Assembly: GCA_963556495.2 (NCBI GenBank) | Contig: OY747707.1 | Location: forward strand, 33,657,371-33,721,370 | Direction of reading: 5' to 3' | Length of the DNA stretch: 64,000 nucleotides | DNA from: Valencia hispanica | Taxonomy: Eukaryota > Chordata > Actinopteri > Cyprinodontiformes > Valenciidae | Part shown: piece after piece, positions 1 to 11,100 of the stretch | Layout: the number at the start of each line of letters is the position of its first letter | Position numbering within the stretch: the stretch's first letter is position 1 | Made by a program: the position numbers and the translations under genes | The notes under the pieces: generated by a model | The model's database searches: none | Told to the model about the DNA's origin: nothing | Seen by the model: the letters and a program-made list of their open reading frames with translations, nothing else

Positions 1-1545
1 CACATTACAGCCACAAACATGAATCAATTTTATTGGAATTCCAGGTGAAAGACCAAAACAAAGTGATGTCCACGTGAGAAGTGGAACGAAAATCATGCAT
101 GATTCCAAACATTTTTTACAAATAAATAACTGAAAAATGGGGTGTGCATAATTATTCAGCCCCCTTTGGTCTGAGTGCAGTCAGTTGCCCATAGGCATTG
201 CCTGATGAGTGCTAATGACTAAATAGAGTGCACCTGTGTGTAATCTAATGTCAGTACAAATACAGCTGCCCTGTGACGGACTCAGAAAATGTTGGGAGCA
301 ACAACACCATGAAGTTCAAAGAACACACCAGACAGGTCAGGGATAAAGTTATTGAGAAATTTAAAGCAGGCTTAGGCTACAAAAAGATTTCCCAAACCTT
401 GAACATCCCACGGAGCACTGTTCAAGCGATCATTCAGAAATGGAAGGAGTATGGCACAACTGTAAACCTACCAAGACAAGGCCGTCCACCTAAACTCACA
501 GGCCGAACAAGGAGAGCGCTGATCAGAAATGCAGCCAAGAGGTCCATGGTGACTCTGGACGAGCTGCAGAGATCTACAGCTCAGGTGGGGGAATCTGTCC
601 ATAGGACAACTATTAGTCGTGCACTGCACAAAGTTGGCCTTTATGGAAGAGTGGCAAGAAGAAAGCCATTGTTAAAAGAAAACCATAAGAAGTCCCGTTT
701 GCAGTTTGCCAAAAGCCATGTGGGGGACACAGCAAACAAGTGGAAGAAGGTGCTCTGGTCAGATGAGACCAAAATGGAACTTTTTGGCCAAAATGCAAAA
801 CGCTATGTGTGGCGGAAAACTAACACTGCACATCACTCTGAACACACCATCCCCACTGTCATATATGGTGGTGGCAGCATCATGCTTGGGGTGCTTCTCT
901 TCAGCAGGGACAGGGAAGCTGGTCAGAGTTGATGGGAAGATGGATGGAGCCAAATACAGGACAATCTTGGAAGAAAACCTCTTGGAGTCTGCAAAAGACT
1001 TGAGACTGGGGCGGAGGTTCACCTTCCAGCAGGACAATGACCCTAAACATAAAGTCAGGGCAACAATGGAATGGTTTAAAATAAAACATTTCCATGTGTT
1101 AGAATGGCCCAGTCAAAGTCCAGATCTAAATCCAATCGAGAATCTATGGCAAGATCTGAAAGCTGCAGTTCACAAACGCTGTCCATCTAATCTGACTGAG
1201 CTGGAGCTGTTTTGCAAAGAAGAATGGGCAAGAATTTCAGTCTCTAGATGTGCAAAGCTGGTAGAGACATACCCTAAAAGACTGGCAGCTGTAATTGCAG
1301 CAAAAGGTGGTTCTACAAACTATTGACTCAGGGGGCTAAATAATTACGCACACCCCACTTTTCAGTCATTTATTTGTAAAAAATGTTTGGAATCATGTAT
1401 GATTTTCGTTCCACTTCTCACGTGTACACCACTTTGTTTTGGTCTTTCACGTGGAATTCCAATAAAATTGATTCATGTTTGTGGCTGTAATGTGACAAAA
1501 TGTGGAAAAGTTCAAGGGGCCCTAATACTTTTGCAAGCCACTGTA
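1..1545 (+). mobile_element. Tc1-like DNA transposon, copy A (left end cut by the window edge)
   Basis: This is the same family as the full-length element at 15737-17344. It starts inside the left inverted repeat, about 49 bp from the expected end, and runs to the right terminus, whose last bases are GCAAGCCACTG at 1533-1543, followed by the target TA at 1544-1545. The inner part of the left repeat (about 1-165) and the right repeat (about 1330-1543) are inverted copies of each other. The transposase inside is frameshifted, so this copy cannot mobilise itself. An L1 LINE has inserted at its right boundary and duplicated the transposon terminus (1533-1548 and 6407-6422). The transposon is therefore older than that LINE insertion. 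Confidence 0.93.
309..1326 (+). pseudogene. Tc1-like transposase, frameshifted
   Basis: The best start is the ATG at 309, which aligns with the first residue of the intact 339-residue transposase at 15954-16973. The N-terminal part has the paired helix-turn-helix DNA-binding region (GYKKISQTLNIPRSTVQ). The first catalytic aspartate follows in [12 protein letters not shown]. Near 885-890 the copy reads GCTTGGGG where the intact one reads GCTCTGGGGG, a loss of two bases. The frame therefore closes at 932 and the rest continues in another frame to 1326. The second half keeps the QQDNDPK motif and the [11 protein letters not shown] motif that carries the final catalytic glutamate. It is an inactive relative of copy B and probably only diverged by point changes after insertion. 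Confidence 0.92.
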
Positions 1546-1559
1546 TTTTTATTTTTTAC

Positions 1560-4186
1560 TTGTCCTGTTTGGCAGTGTGGAGCTCAGAATTGGTGTCTGA
1601 GTACTAAGTAGAAGCCCAACAGATTTACTTTCACAAGCGGAGCAGTACAGCTTTTGCTATAGTCCTCCACTTGATATATGTGTGAAAAATCTTTATTGTG
1701 AATTGTTGGGGTTTTTATTTCCTGATGTTATGGACATGGAGACGGAAAATTATGGAGAAGAAAGAAGGAAGATGAAGAAGAGAGGTAGGAAACAAAAAAT
1801 CAAGAGAGATGGTGAGTTGAAAATACAAGAGAGGAAGGGGAACAAAGAAAACACAGGAAGACATTGAAGTCTGCCTCCATACCCAAAGGACGGCAGAGAG
1901 ACGGAAAAAACAAAACAAAACACGAAAAAGGAACAGCGACAAAACAAACCAAACATTGTGAACTAAGAATTACACAACCACATCGCACAAAAATAGATAT
2001 AAAAATACAACAACAATGTCACAGAAAAACTCATGGTACCGATTAATCAAGCTCTAGTAATGATAACCTCAGCCCAAGAATATATCTGTAAACACCAGAG
2101 ACCCCACATCTATGTGTGTGTGTGAGCATGCTGATACATATAAGGTTTCTCCACAAGAGTGTTTGATAGCTGGTGTGAGCAGGCATCAATCCATCTCCCA
2201 GGAATCGATGCAGACATGAAGGAGATCGGAGCAAAGACGTCCAAAGGACCCCCAGAGCCCCAGGCGGACCCGGGTGATCAAACGAGCAGAGACACCGGAT
2301 CCGCATCCCGCTGAGCCACTGAGCAGGCACCACCCAACAATCCCAAACCTGGCAACCCCCAAAGAGGTGCCCCAACCAAGCGAAGGAAGATATCGGCCCA
2401 GCGCATCGGCCGACCGACACACCGGCCCCCCCAGGCCCCGCCAGGCATGCACCAGGTCCGAACCGGATTGACCACCGATGCACCGGCAGGCAGGGGCCCC
2501 CGTCACCGGCGGGGAGTGACGGAGGGGAAATAGGACCCCCATTAAGTGTAAGGCCTGAGGTGCGCCAGGCGAGGGGGCAGACCAAGATCCAACCTGACAG
2601 GTAGACAAAGACATACAGACACAGTCATGCGTTCCCTCCCTCTTAAACCCATACATTCTCACTGACTCACCAAGACACCCAAAAAAATGACGCCGTACCC
2701 TCACTCACACACCCCATACACACTTTATGCTCCCAGGTCCAGGTACCGACGCCCCAGTAGAGCCACCAGTCCCCGGACCCGGGAGATGGACCCCCTACCT
2801 TCTAGGACGGAGACAAGCAGACCGCCAAGGGCCCCACAGTGGCAAAGCAGCCCGACAGCCCAGGACCCCGACCAAACCGCCTGTTCCTCCTCCGGACCCC
2901 AACCCCTGATGGCCCGTAGCGTAGAGGGGTGTGAAAAGACCCCTAGCCTCCATCCTCCCGCTCAAGTATGGTGTTGATGCGTGTTGTTATAATGTGCATT
3001 TAAAACAGAGGGGTGGGATGTGGGGAAGGCAGCCACACATCCCCCAACCCCCACCCCGAGCCCTCAGTGTCTATATGTGGTTTAACAGTGGGCACCGGCA
3101 CCAGAGGTGAAGCTGATTGAACCGCTCCCCCTCTGGATGCCGAAAAGTGTGCCCACCCCAAAGTCTCTATATATGTGTCGCGTGAGAATGTTATAAGTGG
3201 GAGTGTCTAAGTTGTATATTAAAATTGGGACCCAGGACACCACGGGATAGCGAGGAGGGAAGCCCCTGGGAAGCACCCCAGTGATGTGCCCATGCCCCAA
3301 GACCCTATATGAGTGGTAAAGTGATGGAGCGGGTGGACAGAGGTGTCCAGGGATGGGGAGGGAAGGACTGGGAGACAAAATGTCTTCCCAGGGAGCCAGC
3401 TCCCCCACTGATCCCAATAGGCACCGCTGTTCACCGGGATCCACCAGGGGAGCGAGGCCATGGCACATTCGACCCGGGGCCCACGGCCACAGCACCACAA
3501 AGCCCCACGGACCCCAAGGCAGTCCCCCCAGCCCCATCCCAGAAGGGGAACTAAACCCACCCTGACATCCGCTCTACTCTCAAAACACAAAAGACACTTG
3601 ACACCCAGGTTGAGTTCTCCCCCCCCCCCCTCCCGCACACCCCTCCCCCCCGTCCAAGTGCCCTCGTAGGGGGAGAGCACCTGTCGCTACACAGCAGCAG
3701 CCTCCACGCCAGCAAAGGAGGCCCCAGCGCCACCCGCACACCGGAGGCCCCCGTAGCCCGAACCACGGCGACGTACCTGCCCAGACCAGGAGCAAACCGA
3801 TGAGCAGGGCGGCCGACCCACCAGGCCGACATCCACCAGCCTTACTCCTTGTGGAGCGACGACTGTTGCTCGACGGCCCGGCAGGAGACCAAACCCAGCG
3901 CCCCACCCACCTGCCCTGTACGCCCACCACCCGGCCAGTCCACCCGGCCAGTCCACCCGGCCAGTCCACCCGCAAGTCCGACCGAACCCGGCCAAATGCC
4001 CAACCCCAGCGCCCCGCACAAAGACCAAGACCCAGGAGCCGAGTCCAGCGCAAAAAAGGACTGATCCGGCCCAGAAACGCCACCCAGCCGTCGCGACCAG
4101 CAGCCAGGCACCCCAACCAGCAAACAAGACGAGATGCCATACAGGGACCATACTATGGTCCAACAAGAGATTTCTATACTGATTAA
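1560..4186 (-). repeat. Long G-rich 3' non-coding region of the L1 element
   Basis: Read on the minus strand, 4186 to about 2200 is strongly G-rich (C-rich on +). The last part, 2040-1560, is pyrimidine-rich. Many overlapping open frames occur on both strands here, but they lack domains and reflect base composition. The part from about 2890 to 2240 aligns with 63005-63620 on the + strand, so it belongs to a dispersed family and not to a host CpG island. Its position directly after the ORF2 tail and before the T-rich end makes it the 3' untranslated region of this LINE. G-rich 3' tracts are known in L1 elements, but one this long is notable. Confidence 0.7.
3931..3971. repeat. 13-bp tandem repeat, three copies
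   Basis: The unit CCGGCCAGTCCAC is repeated three times without change inside the GC-rich L1 tail. Confidence 0.85.
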
Positions 4187-4199
4187 TATTAAGAGCTTT

Positions 4200-6406
4200 T
4201 TTATTTTTCCAGTTCAGGAGGATAGTTTTCTTTGCGATGCATAAGGCAATGTGAACCACTAGAACTGATTTTGTGTCCATGGTGACATCATTTAAATTTC
4301 CTAACAGGCAAATTGAGGGAGATGGTGGGATGTTACATTTCAGACACTTTGATAAGTCCTCACATATCTGGCACCAAAATTTCTTAACAGGTGGACAGAA
4401 CCAAAGCGCACGAACATAAGTATCTGGTATATTGATTGTGCATTGGAAGCAGGTATTAGACGATGTAAAACCCACCCTAAACATTCATTGACCTGTATGG
4501 TGTACTCTATGAAGGATTTTGTATTGTATTAATTGCAAATGAGGATTTTTTGTTATTTTAAAGGTTCTTAAACATATCAGAGACCAGACGTTTTGGTCAA
4601 AGCTGGCTGATAAATCCACCTCCCATTTTGAAATAGGGATGGCTATTGATTCATCTAATGTAGATAAAGTTTTGTATATTTTAGACAGCAATTTGGGGGG
4701 GTTGAGATTAAGAAAATCTAAAACTCTTGCTGGAATTTGTAATTCAGCTGTATTGAGGCTAAATTTACCTTTAATAATAGATTAAATTTGTTGATATTCT
4801 AAGAATTTGTTTTTATCAATTCCATATTGTGTAATTAATGTATTAAATGGGATAAAGTCTGTTCCTTCAAATATATGTTCCAGGTATTCAATTCAATTCA
4901 TTCCAGACTGGGAAACTTATCATAAATTTTTTTTGCAAGATGTCGGAGTTATTCCAGATGGGTGTATGTCTGCAAGGGATTATTGTGGACTCTGTCATTT
5001 TTAGAAACTCCCACCATGCTGTCAGAGAGGAGCTGATATTTATGCTTTTAAAGCATTCATATTGTTTTATATTTGAGCTAATAAATGGTAGGTCTGAAAG
5101 TTTTATCTTATTACATAGTGTCTGTTCTACGTCTATCCAGGACTCGTCTAGGTAGCTATGTTTTAACCATCTTGAGATGTATTGGAGCCTGTTAGCTAAG
5201 AAATAATGATGGAAGTTTGGTAGAACTAGACCTCCTTTTTCTTTGGTCTTCTGCAGTGTTTTTAAGCTGATACGTGGGGGTTTATCTTTCCAAAGAAATT
5301 TAGAGATAGAGGAGTCCAGAGATCTAAACCAGTCTAGTGATGGTTTACTTGGGATCATTGAGAATAAGTAGTTGATTCTGGGCAAAACCATCATTTTTAT
5401 AGTAGCAACCCTTCCCATAAGTGATATGGGTAGGGATTTCCATCTAGCAAGATCATCTTCCACTGTTTTTAAAAGTGGGATGTAGTTTAGCGTTATTACA
5501 TCTGCCAGTCTTGGTGAGACATTCATACCTAAATAGGTAATATTCCCTGACTGCAGTTGTGTATTAGTTGGATTCTGGACAGAACAATTGATTGGAAGAA
5601 CTGTAGATTTTAACCAATTTATAGAATAATCTGAAACATTTGAGAAAGAGTTTATCAAACCGATTACCTGAGAGAAAGAGGTTTGTGAATGCTGGAGAAA
5701 AAGTAATACATCATCTGCATAAAGACTGATTTTATGTTCTATGTTATTGCATTTTATGCCTTTGATATTGTGAGTTTGCCTGATTGCTGCAGCTAGTGGT
5801 TCAATAAAAATGGCGAACAGGGAGGGAGAGAGAGGACATCCCTGCCTGGTACCTCTCTGAAGATAAAACCTAGATGATGTTTGGTTATTTGTCCTGATAC
5901 ATGCTGTTGGTGAACTGTATAATATTTTCAACCAGTTTATAAAAGAATTTCCAAAGCCAAATTTATGTAAGGTTACAAATAAGAATTTCCAGTTAACTCT
6001 ATCAAATGCTTTTTCTGCATCTAAAGATAATATATTAGTTTTAATGTTTTTACAGTAAGAAAAATCTATTAAATCTATTAATCTACATGAATTTGTGGAT
6101 GAATGTCTCCCTTTAATAAAACCAGTTTGATCAGGATGTATTATAAGAGGGGTTACTTTCTCTATCCTTTTTGCGAGGGCTTTGCAGATTATTTTAAGAT
6201 CAACATTAATGAGGGATATGGGAGGATAGCTGGTAGGAAACAAAGGGTCTTTACCTGATTTTAGTAGAAGACTAATGTAGGCAGAATTCATATTTGGTGG
6301 GAGTCGGCCATTTTCCTTGGTTTCCTGCAGCATTCTGTGGAATGTTGGTGTCAGAATATTCCAGAATTCTTTATAGAACTCTGCTGGAAATCCATCTGGG
6401 CTTGGA
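4200..6406 (-). pseudogene. L1-type ORF2 reverse transcriptase, broken fragment
   Basis: The open stretch begins at the truncation point 6406 (SPDGFPAEFYKEFWN, the usual start of the L1 reverse transcriptase region) and stays open to 4888. It contains DQTGFIKGR, the motif A region LSLDAEKAFDRVNW, RGTRQGCPLSP, and the catalytic YADD at 5710-5721 in SLYADDVLLF. A stop near 4888 and a frameshift between 4888 and 4691 break the frame. The rest continues at 4691-4485, passes one in-frame stop at 4485-4487, and goes on to about 4200 with the Cys/His-containing tail typical of L1 ORF2 (CFQC and later WFCPPVKKFW). The N-terminal endonuclease is absent. The order and motifs fit the L1/Tx1-like group rather than RTE, CR1 or L2. 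Confidence 0.85.
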
Positions 6407-6422
6407 GCAAGCCACTGTATTT

Positions 6423-6889
6423 AAAATAAACATACATGATCTATGCTCCAGCAGGTCGTTTTTTCTAATTGGATGTTTATTTCCCTGTTTCATCAAATTT
6501 TTTTAAGTCACACTAAGGATGTCCTAAGAAGTACTTTTTGTTCCTGATACTGAATTAAGTGTATTTATAATATGTATTTCCAGATACAATCTCCTAGTGA
6601 TGTCAAAACATACTGGGCTTCTTACAGGTTTTGTCTGTTTCTATTCTAACCAACCTGGCTCTCTAAGAAAAAGTAATCACACCAAGTAACTATGATTAGC
6701 ATTTTTTTTGTTGAAATCTCAATATAATTTTATAAATCACACCCAAGCCTGGCTCTTGTCAGTTTTATACAGTTAAAACGTTTAAACAAAACATGTCTGA
6801 AAACATGAAAGAGGCTAAAAGATATACAAGTAACTGCACATTAATTTTAGGAGAAAGAAAGCAGCTTATATCTTTAGTATCAGTCTGAA
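6423..6889. other. AT-rich intronic sequence, no feature seen
   Basis: This is unique-looking sequence between the LINE insertion and the next Tc1 relic. I looked for the missing short 5' exon of jam2 here and found no convincing candidate. Confidence 0.5.
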
Positions 6890-7590
6890 AAGGATCACAG
6901 AGTCATCTCTAAGGGTTTTGGACTCCAGTGAACCACAGTGAGAGCCATTATCAAAAAACAGAGAAAACATGAAACAGTGATGAACTTTCTTGAGAACGGC
7001 GGCCAACCGGAATTACTCCAGCAGAGCATCAGCGACTCATTCAGTTGTTCAAAAGAGCCTTGAGCAACATCTGCAGGGTTTTGAATCTTGTCTCAGTTAA
7101 GGTCAGTGTTTATGACCTATCAATAAGAAGAAAACTGGACAAAAATGGCATTCCATCAACAGTTTCAAGGTGAGAATCAGTATTGACCAACAAGAGAACA
7201 AAGGTCCATCTCACATTTGCCAAAAAACATCTCGATGGTCCCGAAGAATTTTGAGTAAATATTTGGTGATGAGTGGAACATTTTGGAAGTTGCTTGTACA
7301 GTTTAATGTGGTAAAACTATCAGAATTTCAGAGAAACAATGTTGAACCTTAGTTAAAAGGGGTGGTGGGAGTAGGATAGTCCTATTCGACTTTGACCTGG
7401 AAAAGGTAACATATCTGAAGGAACAATGTATCCTGCTCTCTAGCAGGAAAACTTTGAAGCAGAATATTTTGCCAACAGTTTGTGACCTTACGCCCAAACA
7501 CACTTTGGTGCTGCAGGAGGACAGTGATTCAAAGCACACCAGTAGGTCCATCTCTGAATGGCTAAAAAACAAACAATCCACCCTTTAAAG
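6890..7590 (+). mobile_element. Decayed Tc1-like transposon, second family
   Basis: On the + strand, 6900-7260 reads as a degraded Tc1 transposase N-terminal and central region, with stops and frameshifts. Recognisable pieces are the segment around GAACCACAGTGAGAGCCATT, the CTCAGTTAAGGTCAGTGTT block, and the later CAGGAGGACAGTGATTC block near 7517 that corresponds to the second catalytic aspartate region. No intact termini were found. It is a different family from copies A and B and much older. Confidence 0.75.
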
Positions 7591-8107
7591 GACATTCCAA
7601 CCCTTAATGAAATTTAGTCTGTTGCCATTTTGCCCAGAGTTGGATTAGTGAGAAAAAGCACTTTGTAACCCTGAGAGCAGTCCTTTCCCTTTAGTTTAGC
7701 ATAAACAATGTAAGTGTATGGTAACAACTAGCATTTTGTGTGCAAAAGTCATGAAAAGGACTCAATAATGGTCCTAATTAATCCTGGTGACCTCAATAAT
7801 TATATCGATTGCAAATGAAAATAATAAGCAGAACAAAGGAATTATAGGAGCTCATTTGGACTTTAAACACATTACAACAAAGCACCGCTGAAAGTATCGC
7901 TGCGAAGGTGCTACAAGCTCACTAACTCTGGGAAATATGGCAACAGACTAAATTTCACTTAGAGGTGGAATATCCCTTTGAACACGCTGTTCCTGCTCAA
8001 AAACCCTCTGATGTGAATATTTGTATTTTATGCCCAAAACATAACTGATCTGTCACTTATTTGTTATAAAGTATATTTTTGACCCGTTTTGCTTTCTACC
8101 CTTTAAG

Positions 8108-11100
8108 ATGCCGTGTTGTCCTGTGAGTTTAAGACAGAAAAAGACCAGAACCCTCGAATTGAGTGGAAAAAGAAAGGAAAAGGAGTGACTTTTGTTTATT
8201 TTGACAAGAAATTTGCAAGTGAGTCAAAAACCTTTAAGGCACACATTTATTTTTCAAGCAAACCTTTATACCTGTTGTCCCAGAGATTTGCCCCCTGTTT
8301 TCCATCCTGGGTCAAAATTTCTCTGCCTTCAATTTTAGAATCCTACACAGGACGGGCTAAGATAGAGGGAGCGACATTGACAATACACTCTGTCACCCAG
8401 AAAGACTCAGGAGAATATCGTTGTGAGGTGACCGCCAGTGAAGACCATGTTAACCTCGGAGAGGCCATTGTGACCCTCAATGTGCTCGGTATGTGAAAAT
8501 TGAAGACTGAAACACCTGCTAAGTTTTTACTTGCTGTTTGCCATTGTAATATTATAGATTGTTTACAAAAAATCTAGGAAATTGAACTCTTTATAGTTTC
8601 ACTTTGAGCATAACATGAAAGTATTATGATTTTAGACCTTTTTTTAAACTGTTTTGGTAAAAAAAAGTCCATTAAGTCCATAAACTAAATGTCCTGTTGT
8701 CCACTGTGCATCAACACATGTTATGCCAGTAATGACACAGTGGATCCTTAAATAACTAGTAAGTTTGATAATTCAAAAATGTATTGAGTTATGAAATTTG
8801 AGATGGATCCCAAAATTATGTGCAGATTTTTACATTTTTAGGAATCTTTTAAAAAGAATCCCCTGATGTATGGAAACATATTTAGAAGATAACAATTAAA
8901 CCTGTCTCCAGAGGGGAAGTTCTTTCTTTGAGTTACCATGAAAATACTTCACTGTGCTTTACAGTTCTTTTCATGTACAAAATGTGATGAAACCTTGAAA
9001 AAAAAAAAACGGAACATGTAATTTATTTTTACATTTATCATCATTTAACATAGTCGTTCACACTTTTCCGTCAAATTAAGACATTGGTTATGTTTAATGT
9101 TATAATAGGAGACCTGGAAAATTGTTGCCTTTTTCCATCTGTTATTGGATTAAAAATGTGTATCATAATTAGCAACTTTTCCCCAAAATTTAATGTTTTT
9201 GGCATTTTGATGTCAGAAGAAGATTGACATAGGAGGAACAGTCTCTGTCTTGACAATGTACCATATGGATCAGATGTTAAAGAGAAGTTGTTTCTATATA
9301 TTCACAGAGCAGAAAAAATCATCCTGCTTCCTCAGGGTGCCAGTGTTTTTGCTGTAGTTTGGAGTGTTTCAGCAGTAGTTTAACATTCCCAACGTTTCTG
9401 CTGCATGGTGTAGTGGGATTAAACCCCAGTTCCAAAGGCCCAGGTGCAGGATACTTGTTAATGATATTGACATGCTGATTTCCTGTTTCTGTAAAGAAAA
9501 AAAAATCTTTGCTTACACAAAGAGAAGTGCAAAAACTTTACAAGCTTGTTACCAATTCATGTGCATATTTGCTCTTCTTCATCTGTGCCACCATAGTGCC
9601 TCCTCACGTCCCATCGTGCGAGGTGCCGAGCTCTGTGTTTGTCGGCATCGGCCTGGAACTGTTCTGTAAGGACAAGCTCAGTGTGCCTGCTGCCACCTAC
9701 CGCTGGTACAAAGACAACAAGGCTCTGACGGCCACAGGAGACGCTCCTTACAGCATTGACACAAACAAGGGCACGTTGGTGAGTGCATTAAAACATAGCT
9801 ACATTGTCTGTTTGTCACAGCTGTTGATCTTTCCTCTTCTTATCTGATTTTGTCTCTGATGGTTTGGAGCAGAAGTTCAAGAGTGTGTCCAAAGAAGACA
9901 CAGGGATGTACCGCTGTGAGTCCTCTAATAGTGTAGGTGCACCAAAGAGCTGTGTAGCCAAACAGCTTACAGTTGTTGAATGTACGTATCTTTGTGGAAA
10001 ATAAAAACGAATTATTGGTCATGTATTAATGATAACTTGCTGAGCATGTATTACTACTCTTACAGATCCATGGAATATGACAATGTTGATAGCAGGTGCA
10101 TCAGGATTTGTGGCACTGATCCTTTTCTGCTGCATCTGCGTCTGTATCTGCCGCCGCCGAGGCTGCTGCAAGAGTGAGTGCTGACATATTACTGCACACC
10201 TGTGGGCTGAATTGTGTGAGGGGGACACTCCAGAGCAAACCAAGTTTAAACATTAAGACATGAGAACATGTAGAAGGTTGTGACATTTAATGCAAAGTAT
10301 TATTATCTGGGGTCGGGTTGCGGGGGCAGCAGCTTAAGCAAAGAGACCCAGACTTCCCTCTCCCCAGACACTTGTTCCAACTCCTTGGGAGGAATCCTAA
10401 AGGGTTCCCAGGCCAGCCGAGAAACATTGTCCCTCCAGCGTGTCCTGGGTCTTCCCCTGGGTCTCCTCCCGCTGGGACGTGCCCTAAACACCTCACCGGG
10501 GAGGCGTCCAGGAGGCATCCTGACCAGATGCCTGAGCCACCACAACTGACTCCTCTCGATGCGGAGGAGCAGCAGCTCTACTCTGAGCCCCCTCCGGATG
10601 ACTGAGCTTCTCACCCTATCTCTAAAGGAGAGTCCAGACACTCTGCGGAGGAAACTCATTTCAGCTGCTTGTATCCGTGATCTCGTTCTTTTGGTCACCA
10701 CCCAGAGTTCGTGACCATAGATTAGGGTAGGAACGTAGATCGACCGGTAAATCAGGAGCTTTGGCTTTCGGCTCAGCTCTCTCTTCACCACGACAGACCG
10801 GTACAACGCCCGCATAACTGCAGATGCCCTACCAATCCGTCTATCAATCTCCCACTCCATTTTTCCCTCATTGATGAACAAGACAAGACTCCTCCATTTG
10901 GGGAAGGACCTCATCCCTGACCCGGAGAAGGCACCCCACCCTTTTCCGGCTCAAGACCATGGTCTCGGATTTGGAGGTGCTGATTCTCATCCCAGCCACT
11001 TCACACTCGGCTGCGAACCGATCCAGCGAAAGCTGTAGATCAAGTTCCGATGAAGCCAACAGGTCCACGCCATCTGTAAGAAGCAGAGACCAGATCCTGA

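Larger units (their letters stand above)
1549..6406 (-). mobile_element. L1-clade LINE, 5'-truncated, inserted into the end of Tc1 copy A
   Basis: The element lies between two copies of the 16-bp repeat GCAAGCCACTGTATTT (1533-1548 and 6407-6422). That repeat is the Tc1 right terminus plus its flank, so it is a target-site duplication. A T-rich tract just after the left copy (to about 1558) fits a short poly(A) tail read on the minus strand. From 6406 down to about 4200 the minus strand encodes the reverse transcriptase and C-terminal part of ORF2. Below that comes about 2.6 kb of non-coding, mostly G-rich 3' sequence. ORF1 and the endonuclease are missing, as expected from incomplete target-primed reverse transcription. 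It lies antisense to jam2. Confidence 0.85.

Noticed and set aside
2043..4140. Many long overlapping open frames on both strands
   Set aside because: They occur in all frames of a C/G-rich block, have no domains, and the block is shared with 62990-64000 as part of an L1 family.
6407..6422. Apparent separate Tc1 terminus
   Set aside because: It is the second half of the target duplication created by the L1 insertion.
8219..8338. Treating 8113-8496 as one continuous exon
   Set aside because: JAM2 genes have an intron at this point, the donor and acceptor are good, and the intervening 40 residues have no counterpart in human JAM2.
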